Shown: positions 1 through 7,071 of the stretch, piece after piece
How positions within the stretch are numbered: position 1 is the stretch's first letter
How the letters are laid out: every line of letters starts with the position of its first letter
NCBI RefSeq assembly: GCF_031085295.1
Contig: NZ_JAVFWO010000003.1
Span: forward strand, 310,001 to 374,000
DNA length: 64,000 nt
Source: Microbacterium psychrotolerans
GTDB taxonomy: Bacteria > Actinomycetota > Actinomycetes > Actinomycetales > Microbacteriaceae
Direction: 5' to 3'
Notes under the pieces: generated by a model
Databases searched by the model: none
The model's input: only the letters and a program-made list of their open reading frames with translations
What the model was told of the DNA's origin: nothing
Translations under genes and position numbers: made by a program

Positions 1-296
1 GCCCGGTTGTCGATCGAGAACGACTGGGTGATGTTCGTGATCTCCTTCTCGACGGTCGTCGGCTTCGGAGGTCCGGGAGGAGCCGGGGGTCCCGCCGGCT
101 TCGGATATACGTCGGGACGGTCCACGATGACCGGCGCGACGGCCCGGACGTCGTCGACGCAGGCATCACTGAGCCCGTTGCGGGCCAGCGTGCCCTGCGG
201 GTCCTCCTCGAACTCCGCGGCTGCCGCGGGGTCATTGAGCAGACTGAGGATGAACTCGATCAGTGCGTCGGCGATTGTTGCGAGCGGTGTTGTCAT
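1..296 (-). CDS. IniB N-terminal-domain protein (partial, C-terminus outside window)
   Basis: Only the first 98 codons are present; the gene runs off the left edge. The start reads MTTPLATIADALIEFILSLL, then a stretch rich in Asp, Ala and Glu (DPAAAAEFEEDP) and a segment with CVDDVRAVAPVIVDRPD, followed by a Pro/Gly-rich linker. This matches my memory of the short N-terminal helical domain of actinobacterial IniB-type proteins, whose C-terminal parts are low in complexity. The ATG at 296 has a GGAG ribosome-binding site nine bases upstream. It lies downstream of a LuxR-type regulator and a membrane Hsp70 on the same strand but has its own promoter. Role unknown; the mycobacterial namesake responds to cell-wall stress. 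Family call is moderately secure, function is not. Confidence 0.65.
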   Translation of the reverse strand, partial: MTTPLATIADALIEFILSLLNDPAAAAEFEEDPQGTLARNGLSDACVDDVRAVAPVIVDRPDVYPKPAGPPAPPGPPKPTTVEKEITNITQSFSIDNR

Positions 297-330
297 GTCT
301 CGGCTCCTGTCACTTCGAGGCTCATTCTCG

Positions 331-358
331 AGAGTAGGTGGTGGGTGTATTCGGTGAA
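331..358 (-). promoter_or_regulatory. Candidate sigma-A promoter of the IniB-like gene
   Basis: Read on the minus strand, TTCACC (358-353) and TACTCT (336-331) are separated by 16 bases, about 35 bases upstream of the IniB-like start codon. The spacing fits a housekeeping promoter with a short leader that contains the GGAG site. Sequence reading only. Confidence 0.45.
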
Positions 359-375
359 TCGGGGGTTTCCCCGAT
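358..375 (-). terminator. Hairpin after the LuxR-type gene
   Basis: ATCGGGG and CCCCGAT pair across a four-base loop. It sits 46 bases past the LuxR-type stop codon and overlaps the -35 box of the next gene, so it may end the hsp70-luxR transcript. There is no U tract. Confidence 0.45.
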
Positions 376-420
376 GCCGGCGGGGGGCGGCACGGGGATC
401 TGCGCGTACGGGCGAGGACA

Positions 421-2970
421 TCAGCTGTCCCCGTCCGAGGTAGGGCCGGTCGGGCTCAGCGCGACACGCAGCTTGGCGATCAGATCCGAGCGCGACGTCG
501 CTCCGAGTCGGCGCCGGATGCTCGCGATGTGATGCTCGGCCGTGCGGGGTGAGATGAAGATCGTCTCGCCGATCTCGGCGTACGTCTTGCCCTGCACGAC
601 CAGGCGCGCGACATCCGTCTCGCGCTCACTGAGTCCGGCGGCTGCGCTCGCGCGCGACGCCGGGGAATTCTCCACCGACGCGTCGGTCGCGCGGGTCTCC
701 TGCGGGTGCAGTTCGCGCGCGCACGCGAGCAGGCGGGCGGAGACCTTCCGGTCGTCCGAGCGGTTGGCGCCGTGTCGCGCGAGACGTGCAGCGTCCCACC
801 TCAGCCCGATGGCGCCGAGCCCCTGCGCAGACGCTTCGACGGCGTCGGCATCCACGGTCCCCGCGAGCACCGACGTCCACAGACGTCCGGCAGCGGCCAT
901 CGTCGCCGCGACACGGCTGCCGGGCGCGGCGTCGACGAGTGCGTGCGCGTGCGGGCCGAGATAGTCGGGGTGGTCCAGCAGGATCCCGCGCTGGATGCCG
1001 GCCCACCTCAGGTGCGCGGCCCAGACCGGCGGCGAACCCAGCGACTCCACGATGCGCAGGGCATGTGCGAACAGGGGCTGGGTCGCCGACTCGTCGCCGA
1101 CGCGTGCACCGGCGGTCACGAGTTCCGCGACCGGAAGCAGGGTGTAGAGATCGACGTCGGCGTCCAGCAGGCTGTCGCGCCCGGACTCCCATGCCGCGGC
1201 GAGGCCCGCGGAGTCCTCGTACCGCCGCGCGAGACCGACGCGGATGGCCTGCGCCAGCAGGTCGTCCCGCGGCACGGGCGTCGGTGCGAGGGCGAGGGCG
1301 GCGTCGAGGTCCTCGCGCGCTTTCCCGCCCTGGGCAAGACCGAGCGCGATCCACGCGCGCCACAGCAACAGCCGAGAGAGCATCCACGGTGTTCCCGTGT
1401 GACCATCGATGGCCGCGTCGATGACCGATCGCGCCGTCGAAAGATCGCCGGAGCTGATCGCGGCGACCACGGCGATCACGGCGGGAAGCTCCGGGAGCGG
1501 CGCCGAGGACCGGGAGGCGGTGTACAGGTGAGATCCGCGAACGAGGTCGGCGAGGGCGGCGTCGGCCCGGTCTGCCTGCAGCGATGCACGCAGACCTCGA
1601 TGGACGAGCTTCATCGCGACGGTCAGGGTCGAGGGCGCCGCGAGCGCGGCCGATGTCGTGTGGTCGTCGTCATCCTGCGTCCGAGGGTCCCCGACGCCGA
1701 TCCGGGCGATGTACTCACGAGCGGATGCCTCGGCCGAAGCGGGAGGGAGCGCGTCGTAGACGGTGCACCCGGTCTGAAGCATCCCCCGCATCGACCAGGT
1801 CGCCGCGGCGACGTCGGCGAGCCGGGCGTCCACCCCGGCGTCTCGCTCGCCGCAGGCCATGGCCTCGTCGATCAGATGCGCCGCACCGTCGACGTCTCCG
1901 GTCGCCCAGGCCACCTGCGCCCGCTTCGCATGCAGGTCGGCGGACGATGCGCCCGCCTCGGCGGCGGCGCGGTAGAAGCTGCCGGCGCGTACCGGATCCG
2001 CGTCGATCAACTGGTCTCCGCGCCCGATGAGCGCAGCCCCCAGACGAGGGTCGGACACGTCCGACAGCCAGTCGGTTCCCTGCTGGCCGGCGGGGCCCAC
2101 GCCCCCGGGATGGGTTGTCAGGAGTTCGACGAGCCGGCGCGTGGGAAGACTTGCGCGGACGGCGGCGCGGACGACGGGCACCGGTCGCCCGTTGCGCAGG
2201 AGCAGGCCGTCGGCATATGCCTGGACGACGACCCCGTCCGGGTCGCCCCGCCCCTCGGATGCGAGAGCATTGTCCTCGGCCGCCGCCACGCTGGCCGCTT
2301 CGACCGCCCGTCTGACGTCGGTGTCCACCACCCCGAGTCGGTGTGCGACGCTCTGCTCGAGCATGCGTCCGAGCGCTGAGTGGTCGATGTCGTCCGCGCA
2401 GTCCCGCTCGTCGTGTGCAGACAGGGCCGCCGACACGAGCCATGAGACGCCGCCCGTGATCTCGAGGATGTGATCCAGGCACGGCGCCGGGATGTCGCGA
2501 CCGGTTCCCGCGAGGTAATCCAGGACGTCAGAGCGCGTCACGTGTCCGAGGACGACCGCGGGGCGGCTGCGCTCCAGATGTCGTGCGATGCTCGCCAGTT
2601 CGTGCGAGCTCGACCAGGGCCTGCTCGTCACGACGAGCGCGGCATCCGGATCCGCGGACCGCACGACGAGGCCCTCGATCTGCGCCGGCGGCAGCAGATG
2701 CAGGTCGTCGACGAGCAGCACGCTGGCGGCGGGAACACTCGTCACGTCGGTGTCGGGGCCGAGCAGGTGGAGCGGCACACGGCTGCGGGTGAGGAATCGC
2801 TGCGCGCCGCGCAGGATCGTCGACTTGCCCGATCCGGCGTTGCCCGAGATGAGCATGCGAGGCGGCGTCTCGCGCGTGGTGAGCGCGTCGATGAGAGGAT
2901 GCGCGTGTCGCGATCCTGTGAAGTCGGCGGCGTCGAAGAACGCTGCCGATGCGGCAGTCGGCGTTGACAT
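421..2970 (-). CDS. Large LuxR-family regulator with N-terminal P-loop ATPase
   Basis: 849 residues, laid out like the LAL/MalT group of regulators. Residues 43-51 form a Walker A loop (GNAGSGKST), 83-93 a Walker B strand (SVLLVDDLHLL), the middle is alpha-helical and TPR-like, and residues 780-838 are a LuxR helix-turn-helix beginning LSERETDVARLV with SPRTAEHHI in the recognition helix. Such proteins normally bind a ligand through the helical middle and activate transcription when ATP is bound. The gene follows the Hsp70 gene by 24 bases on the same strand, so the two are probably co-transcribed, and the IniB-like gene comes next. The obvious target would be this locus, but no operator could be assigned to it. 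Start chosen at MSTPTAAS, just after the Hsp70 stop. Confidence 0.85.
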   Translation of the reverse strand: MSTPTAASAAFFDAADFTGSRHAHPLIDALTTRETPPRMLISGNAGSGKSTILRGAQRFLTRSRVPLHLLGPDTDVTSVPAASVLLVDDLHLLPPAQIEGLVVRSADPDAALVVTSRPWSSSHELASIARHLERSRPAVVLGHVTRSDVLDYLAGTGRDIPAPCLDHILEITGGVSWLVSAALSAHDERDCADDIDHSALGRMLEQSVAHRLGVVDTDVRRAVEAASVAAAEDNALASEGRGDPDGVVVQAYADGLLLRNGRPVPVVRAAVRASLPTRRLVELLTTHPGGVGPAGQQGTDWLSDVSDPRLGAALIGRGDQLIDADPVRAGSFYRAAAEAGASSADLHAKRAQVAWATGDVDGAAHLIDEAMACGERDAGVDARLADVAAATWSMRGMLQTGCTVYDALPPASAEASAREYIARIGVGDPRTQDDDDHTTSAALAAPSTLTVAMKLVHRGLRASLQADRADAALADLVRGSHLYTASRSSAPLPELPAVIAVVAAISSGDLSTARSVIDAAIDGHTGTPWMLSRLLLWRAWIALGLAQGGKAREDLDAALALAPTPVPRDDLLAQAIRVGLARRYEDSAGLAAAWESGRDSLLDADVDLYTLLPVAELVTAGARVGDESATQPLFAHALRIVESLGSPPVWAAHLRWAGIQRGILLDHPDYLGPHAHALVDAAPGSRVAATMAAAGRLWTSVLAGTVDADAVEASAQGLGAIGLRWDAARLARHGANRSDDRKVSARLLACARELHPQETRATDASVENSPASRASAAAGLSERETDVARLVVQGKTYAEIGETIFISPRTAEHHIASIRRRLGATSRSDLIAKLRVALSPTGPTSDGDS

Positions 2971-2994
2971 GGGATTCCCCAGGCGATCCCGGCG

Positions 2995-4881
2995 TCAGGG
3001 GACGATCTCGGGAGCGGGTGAGGTCTCAGGGGCCGGCTGCAGATCAGCGGGGACCGGCTCCGGCGCGGGGTCGGCCGGGGGAGTCGTGGTCTCCGGCTCG
3101 GGCTCGGGTTGCGGCTCCGGCTCCTGCTCCGGCTCGGGCTCCGGCTGGGTGGTCGGTTCCGGTTCCGGCTCCGGCTCCGGCTGCGTCGTCGGCTCGGGCT
3201 CCGGCTGCGTGGTCGGGTCGGGTTGCGGCTGCGTCGTCTGCCCCGGCGTGTCGTCGCCGCTCGACGTGGGCGTGGTGCCCGACGATCCGGCGGCCGGCTG
3301 CGTAGACGTGCCTTCCTTCGTCGTGGCCGTCGTGGTGGTCGTGGTGGTCCGGTCCGGCCCAGCCTTCGAGGTCGGAGCGTCGCTCCGCGACTTCGGCTTC
3401 CCGGCCTTCGGGTTCACCGTGCCACCGGACCCCGTGTCCGCCTCCGGCGCAGTCGCCGTCTCGGGTGGGTTCGCGTCAGCGGCCGGCTCCACCTGAGCGG
3501 CGGCCTCGGCCTCGACCTCGGCGGGTGCGGGAGCGGCCGGGTCCCAGCCCGACAGTGAGAGGAACGTGCCGCTCCCGTTGCCGAGCGTCATCGTGCTGCC
3601 GAAGACGATCGCCGCGGCGACGAGAGCGGCCGCCGCCGAGATGGCGATGTAGTGGCGCGCGCCGTGGGCCGACGATGCGGCGACTGGTGCGACCGGTGCA
3701 GCGAGCCCCGCGGCGGCGGGGACGGCGAGCTCCAGCCCGCCGGCCGAGACGCCTTCATAGACGACGAGCTCTCCCGGAGCGGCGATCTCGCGATCCATCG
3801 CGCGGATGAGAGCCGTGTAGGCCGCGCCGAGCGCGATGGACGCCTTCGGATCCGCGTCGATCGCGGTCGGGCGGTCCAGGCGTTCGGAGATCCGCTGCGT
3901 GACCAGTGGGATCCGCGACGATCCGCCGATGAGCAGCACGGACTCGAGCTGCTCGGGCTCGACGTCGGCCGCTTCGAGGGCATCCTCGAGCACGTCGACC
4001 GTCTGCGTGACGTACGGATCGATCATGTCCTCGAACTCGGCGCGCGTCAGTCGCACGCTCGAGCGGCCGGCCGGCAGCAGGACCGGGACGACGACATCGG
4101 AGTCGAACGACAACGCCTCCTTGGCGTCGACGCATTCGCGACGAAGCTGCGACAGTGCGACCCGCGCGTCGGCGGACGAGTCGTCCAGCGCCTCAGGGGA
4201 CACCTCCGCAGAGCGCAGCACGTGGCGCACCACGGCGTCGTCGAAGTCGGCTCCGCCCAGATTGTCGAGCCCCATCGGCTCTCCCAGGAGCTCGAACGAG
4301 GTCTCGGTCTTGCGCAGCAACACGCAGTCGAACGTGCCGCCGCCCAGATCGTAGACGGCGAGCGTCTCTCCCGGCTCGAGCACCCGTGACGCCTCGTAGT
4401 GCCGCGCCGCGGCTTCGGGCTCGGTGATGAACTCCACGTCGCGGATGCCGAGGGCTGCGAGCGCCGAGCTGATCGTTCCTACACGGTGCGGCCCCCACAT
4501 CGCGGGGTGCGTGATGATGACACCTGCCGGCTCGCCACCCTCGCGTTCGGTCACGGCGTCGATGACGCCCGCCACCGTTCTCGCGTACAGCTGCTCGGCA
4601 GGGATCGACTGATCGCCCACGACCAGCGGCACGTCGTCGCCGATGCTCCGCTTGAACTCGCGGATCAGTCGCTCGGGCGCGCCGACGCCGCGGCGTTCCG
4701 CAGCATCCCCGAAGAGAAGATCACCGTCCTCAGCGACGAAGACCACCGTTGCGACGCTGTCACCACGACGCCCGAGTGGAAACGCCGCAGACGTGATGCT
4801 GCCGTCCGAACCGACGCGCGCTGTCGCCGCCCCAAGCCGGCTGGTCCCGAGATCCACAGCCAGGAAATACCGCTCACCCAT
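2995..4881 (-). CDS. Membrane-anchored Hsp70-family protein with Pro/Glu/Thr tail
   Basis: 628 residues from the ATG at 4881 (MGERYFLAVDLGTS). Residues 1-380 are an Hsp70-type ATPase fold: phosphate-1 motif AVDLGTSRLGAA, phosphate-2 motif YDLGGGTFDCVLL and adenosine motif LIGGSSRIPLV are all recognisable. There is no normal Hsp70 substrate-binding domain. A hydrophobic segment (about 409-431, HYIAISAAAALVAAAIVFG) is followed by about 200 residues of Pro, Glu, Thr and Gln repeats. The expected topology is a cytoplasmic ATPase with an outside tail crossing the cell wall. A longer reading frame to 5070 would run through the upstream regulatory palindromes and was not used. Probably transcribed with the LuxR-type gene; faces groES across a 277-base stress-promoter region. 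Confidence 0.85.
   Translation of the reverse strand: MGERYFLAVDLGTSRLGAATARVGSDGSITSAAFPLGRRGDSVATVVFVAEDGDLLFGDAAERRGVGAPERLIREFKRSIGDDVPLVVGDQSIPAEQLYARTVAGVIDAVTEREGGEPAGVIITHPAMWGPHRVGTISSALAALGIRDVEFITEPEAAARHYEASRVLEPGETLAVYDLGGGTFDCVLLRKTETSFELLGEPMGLDNLGGADFDDAVVRHVLRSAEVSPEALDDSSADARVALSQLRRECVDAKEALSFDSDVVVPVLLPAGRSSVRLTRAEFEDMIDPYVTQTVDVLEDALEAADVEPEQLESVLLIGGSSRIPLVTQRISERLDRPTAIDADPKASIALGAAYTALIRAMDREIAAPGELVVYEGVSAGGLELAVPAAAGLAAPVAPVAASSAHGARHYIAISAAAALVAAAIVFGSTMTLGNGSGTFLSLSGWDPAAPAPAEVEAEAAAQVEPAADANPPETATAPEADTGSGGTVNPKAGKPKSRSDAPTSKAGPDRTTTTTTTATTKEGTSTQPAAGSSGTTPTSSGDDTPGQTTQPQPDPTTQPEPEPTTQPEPEPEPEPTTQPEPEPEQEPEPQPEPEPETTTPPADPAPEPVPADLQPAPETSPAPEIVP
3092..3234 (-). 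repeat. Low-complexity Pro-Glu-Pro coding repeat
   Basis: Tandem GGCTCCGG/GGCTCGGG-type units encode runs of PEPEPEP interrupted by TTQ in the Hsp70-family protein. Such codon-level repeats can expand or contract between strains. It is not a CRISPR array: there are no unique spacers. Confidence 0.8.
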
Positions 4882-4931
4882 GTTGAAGCATGCCCCCACA
4901 TCGTGTGCGAGCTCCCCCGAACTCGCAGCGA

Positions 4932-4952
4932 TCACTCTCCCCAAGAGAGTGA
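4932..4952. promoter_or_regulatory. Perfect inverted repeat downstream of the hsp70-like promoter
   Basis: TCACTCTC and GAGAGTGA are separated by five bases. The element lies just downstream of the predicted transcription start of the Hsp70-family gene, so it could be an operator or a leader hairpin. It is not a CIRCE box: both arm sequence and spacing differ. Confidence 0.5.
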
Positions 4953-4964
4953 GCCGCTGCGCCG

Positions 4965-4994
4965 ATGATACGCCGCGACCGCACAAAGCCTCAA
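4965..4994 (-). promoter_or_regulatory. Candidate sigma-A promoter of the Hsp70-family gene
   Basis: On the minus strand TTGAGG (4994-4989) and TATCAT (4970-4965) are 18 bases apart. A start near 4958 would give a leader of about 77 bases containing the 4932-4952 inverted repeat. Confidence 0.45.
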
Positions 4995-5052
4995 GGGTAT
5001 GTAACAGTCGTGTTTCGGCCAGGTGTGCGCCGTGCTGAGTGTGACGCTGCGA

Positions 5053-5079
5053 TTGGCACTCACGTTGCATGAGTGCCAG
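5053..5079. promoter_or_regulatory. CIRCE-like operator 1 (HrcA site)
   Basis: TTGGCACTC, nine bases, GAGTGCCAG. The 9-9-9 layout and GCACTC/GAGTGC cores match the CIRCE consensus (TTAGCACTC-N9-GAGTGCTAA) with changes in the outer bases. It overlaps the groES -35 region. HrcA is the known CIRCE repressor; its gene is not in this window. Confidence 0.8.
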
Positions 5080-5094
5080 ACGGTTGCCTAGACT
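5065..5094 (+). promoter_or_regulatory. Candidate groES promoter
   Basis: TTGCAT (5065-5070) and TAGACT (5089-5094) with an 18-base spacer. CIRCE 1 covers the -35 box and CIRCE 2 covers the expected start site, which would give tight HrcA repression until heat or folding stress. Confidence 0.5.
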
Positions 5095-5098
5095 GTCA

Positions 5099-5125
5099 TC
5101 AGCACTCTCAACGTCAGAGTGCTAA
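5099..5125. promoter_or_regulatory. CIRCE operator 2 (HrcA site)
   Basis: TCAGCACTC, nine bases, GAGTGCTAA. Only one base departs from the CIRCE consensus. It lies 34 to 60 bases before the groES start codon, so it would also be present in the mRNA leader as a hairpin. Confidence 0.93.
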
Positions 5126-5158
5126 CGAGTCTTAGTCTCAAGAAAGAAGAGGTAGACC

Positions 5159-5455
5159 GTGTCGGTTTCCATCAAGCCGCTCGAGGACCGCATCGTCATC
5201 AAGCAGGTCGAGGCCGAGCAGACCACGTCCAGCGGTCTGGTCATCCCCGACACCGCCAAGGAGAAGCCCCAGGAGGGCGAGGTCGTGGCGGTGGGCCCTG
5301 GTCGTATCGATGACAACGGCAACCGCATCCCGCTCGACGTCGCCGTCGGCGACCGCGTGATCTACAGCAAGTACGGCGGAACCGAGGTGAAGTTCGGCGG
5401 TGACGAGCTCCTCGTCCTGTCGGCTCGCGACGTCCTGGCGGTCGTCGTTCGCTGA
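5159..5455 (+). CDS. groES: Co-chaperonin GroES (Cpn10)
   Basis: 98 residues, normal family length. It starts with GTG at 5159 after an AGAAGAGG ribosome-binding site. The N-terminus [13 protein letters not shown], the mobile-loop region around [21 protein letters not shown] and the C-terminal [15 protein letters not shown] are classical GroES features. It caps the GroEL chaperonin chamber in the cytoplasm. No groEL follows: a strong terminator comes 22 bases after the stop, so groES is transcribed alone. Two CIRCE boxes upstream indicate HrcA control. Its position before guaB, guaB3 and guaA mirrors the order in other Actinobacteria. Confidence 0.98.
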   Translation: MSVSIKPLEDRIVIKQVEAEQTTSSGLVIPDTAKEKPQEGEVVAVGPGRIDDNGNRIPLDVAVGDRVIYSKYGGTEVKFGGDELLVLSARDVLAVVVR

Positions 5456-5476
5456 GTTCCGCGCACTGCGCGTACC

Positions 5477-5510
5477 GAGAGGGTCGGATGCTTCGGCATC
5501 CGGCCCTCTC
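5477..5510 (+). terminator. groES terminator
   Basis: A 15-base stem (GAGAGGGTCGGATGC with its near-complement) closed by a TTCG tetraloop. The stem includes the GGATGC/GCATCC word abundant across the window. Confidence 0.85.
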
Positions 5511-5634
5511 GTCATGTGCGGGGACTTCGGCCTGGCTCCGCGTGGCAGGAATCCGGCCACGGACGGCAGAGAACGGATGCCACGGGCACGGCGCAGCGGG
5601 CCGGCACCGCGCAGGGCGGGCGTAGGCTGACTCG

Positions 5635-6651
5635 GTGAGTCGCGAGCAGTCCTCCCCGTCGGAACGCGGCGCCGTGGACGGGCTCGACCCCTCGACCGCA
5701 CTCGACCTCGGTGTGACGACGGGCAGCCGTCGGGTCGCGGATGCCGCCGCCGCGGCGCGCGAGCGCACGCTCGGAGGCGTATACGCGTTCAGCGCGTACC
5801 TGCTCTGGGGCTTCCTGCCGCTCTACTTCCTGCTGCTGGCGCCGACCGGCCCGTGGGAGATCGTGGCGTGGCGCATCCTGCTGTCGCTCGCGTTCTGCGC
5901 GCTGCTGCTCACGGTGACGCGGACGTGGCCCCGGCTGGCGGCGATCCTCCGGCAGCCCCGCGTGCTGGGGCTCACCGTGATCGCCGGCTTGCTCATCTAC
6001 GTCAACTGGCAGGTCTTCATCTACGGCGCCCTGAGCGACCAGGTCATCGAGACCAGCCTCGGCTACTTCATCAATCCGATCGCGACGGTGCTGCTCGCCG
6101 TTCTCGTTCTGCACGAGCGCCTGCGCCCGACGCAGTGGGTCGCCATCGGCATCGCCGCAGCGGCGGTGGCCGTGATCGTCGTCGGCTACGGCGCATTCCC
6201 GTGGATCGCCCTCACCCTCGCGGCGTCGTTCGGCGTCTACGGCCTGGTGAAGAAGAAGGTCGGTCCGTCGGTCGACGCCGTGAGCGGGCTCACCCTCGAG
6301 ACGCTGTGGCTGACGCCGATCGCGGTCGTCGTACTGGCGATCGTGGGAGCGACGGAGGGCCTCACGATGGGGTCGAGCGGATGGCAGCACACCGTGCTGC
6401 TGAGCCTGACCGGCGTCATCACCGCCGTGCCGCTGCTGCTCTTCGCCTCGGGGGCCCGCCGCGTGTCGCTCACCACGATCGGGCTGCTGCAGTTCGTGGC
6501 GCCGATCCTGCAGTTCCTGATCGGCTGGCTCGTGCTCGGCGAGCCGATGCCCCTCGAGCGCTGGGTCGGCTTCGCGCTCGTGTGGGTGGCGCTGATGGTG
6601 CTCACCGTCGACTCGGTGCTGCACGCACGGCGCTCGCGCGCCGGCGCCTGA
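5635..6651 (+). CDS. rarD: RarD-type EamA-family transporter
   Basis: 338 residues with about ten hydrophobic helices, the two-fold EamA layout. The first helix region FSAYLLWGFLPLYFLLL, the segment WRILLSLAFCALLL, the YVNWQVFIYGALSDQVIETSLGYFINP stretch and GLLQFVAPILQFLIGWLVLGEP are typical of RarD proteins. Substrate is unknown for the family; E. coli RarD is linked to chloramphenicol sensitivity by name only. The GTG start at 5635 is preceded by TAGGCT and exactly six bases, so the mRNA is probably leaderless and no Shine-Dalgarno site is present. The first 45 residues are non-conserved and hydrophilic, so an internal start cannot be excluded. It ends 2 bases from the convergent csoR gene. 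Confidence 0.9.
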   Translation: MSREQSSPSERGAVDGLDPSTALDLGVTTGSRRVADAAAAARERTLGGVYAFSAYLLWGFLPLYFLLLAPTGPWEIVAWRILLSLAFCALLLTVTRTWPRLAAILRQPRVLGLTVIAGLLIYVNWQVFIYGALSDQVIETSLGYFINPIATVLLAVLVLHERLRPTQWVAIGIAAAAVAVIVVGYGAFPWIALTLAASFGVYGLVKKKVGPSVDAVSGLTLETLWLTPIAVVVLAIVGATEGLTMGSSGWQHTVLLSLTGVITAVPLLLFASGARRVSLTTIGLLQFVAPILQFLIGWLVLGEPMPLERWVGFALVWVALMVLTVDSVLHARRSRAGA

Positions 6652-6653
6652 GG

Positions 6654-6998
6654 TCAGCGCACCAGTCGGGCGATGGCCTGCGTCGCCTCGGTGATCTTCG
6701 CGTCAGCGGCCTCGCCGCCCAGGCGTGCCGCATCCACCACGCAGTGGCGCAGGTGGTCGTCGAGCAGGCCGACCGCGACGGCTTCGAGCGCGGAGGTCAG
6801 CGCGCTGATCTGCGTCAGGATGTCGATGCAGTACTTCTCGTCCTCCACCATCTTGTGGATGCCGCGAGCCTGGCCCTCGATGCGCTTCATGCGATTGAGG
6901 TACTTGTCCTTGTCGGTGATGTAGCCGTGGTGCGAGGCGTCGCCCTCCGGCGAAGCCGCGTGGTCGAGGGCCGTCTCACTGTGTGTGTCGAGCGTCAT
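6654..6998 (-). CDS. csoR: CsoR-family copper-sensing repressor
   Basis: 114 residues. The DUF156/CsoR fold is clear from YLNRMKRIEGQARGIHKM, and the copper ligands are present as Cys57 (EKYCIDI), His82 and Cys86 (HLRHC). In this family Cu(I) binding releases the repressor from DNA. It is the last gene of copZ-copA-csoR, 73 bases after the copA stop, with a GAAGG ribosome-binding site. The likely targets are the two palindromes upstream of copZ, so the protein would regulate its own operon. The N-terminal 25 residues are variable and His-containing. Confidence 0.93.
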   Translation of the reverse strand: MTLDTHSETALDHAASPEGDASHHGYITDKDKYLNRMKRIEGQARGIHKMVEDEKYCIDILTQISALTSALEAVAVGLLDDHLRHCVVDAARLGGEAADAKITEATQAIARLVR

Positions 6999-7071
6999 GT
7001 CTGTGAGTCCTTCGTCGTGAACAGCGTTCTCTATGTATGTGGGCGGGAGCCGGGGGGTCGTCGCAACCCGG

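Noticed and set aside
706..2379. 557-codon plus-strand frame inside the LuxR-type gene
   Set aside because: Shadow frame: the minus-strand protein has clear Walker and HTH motifs, the plus frame shows none.
3092..3234. Tandem units that look like an array
   Set aside because: Not a CRISPR: units are short, lack spacers and encode a Pro-Glu tail in frame.
4882..5070. Extended N-terminus for the Hsp70-family protein
   Set aside because: The extra codons would cover the promoter, the 4932 palindrome and part of CIRCE 1; the conserved ATPase start is at 4881.
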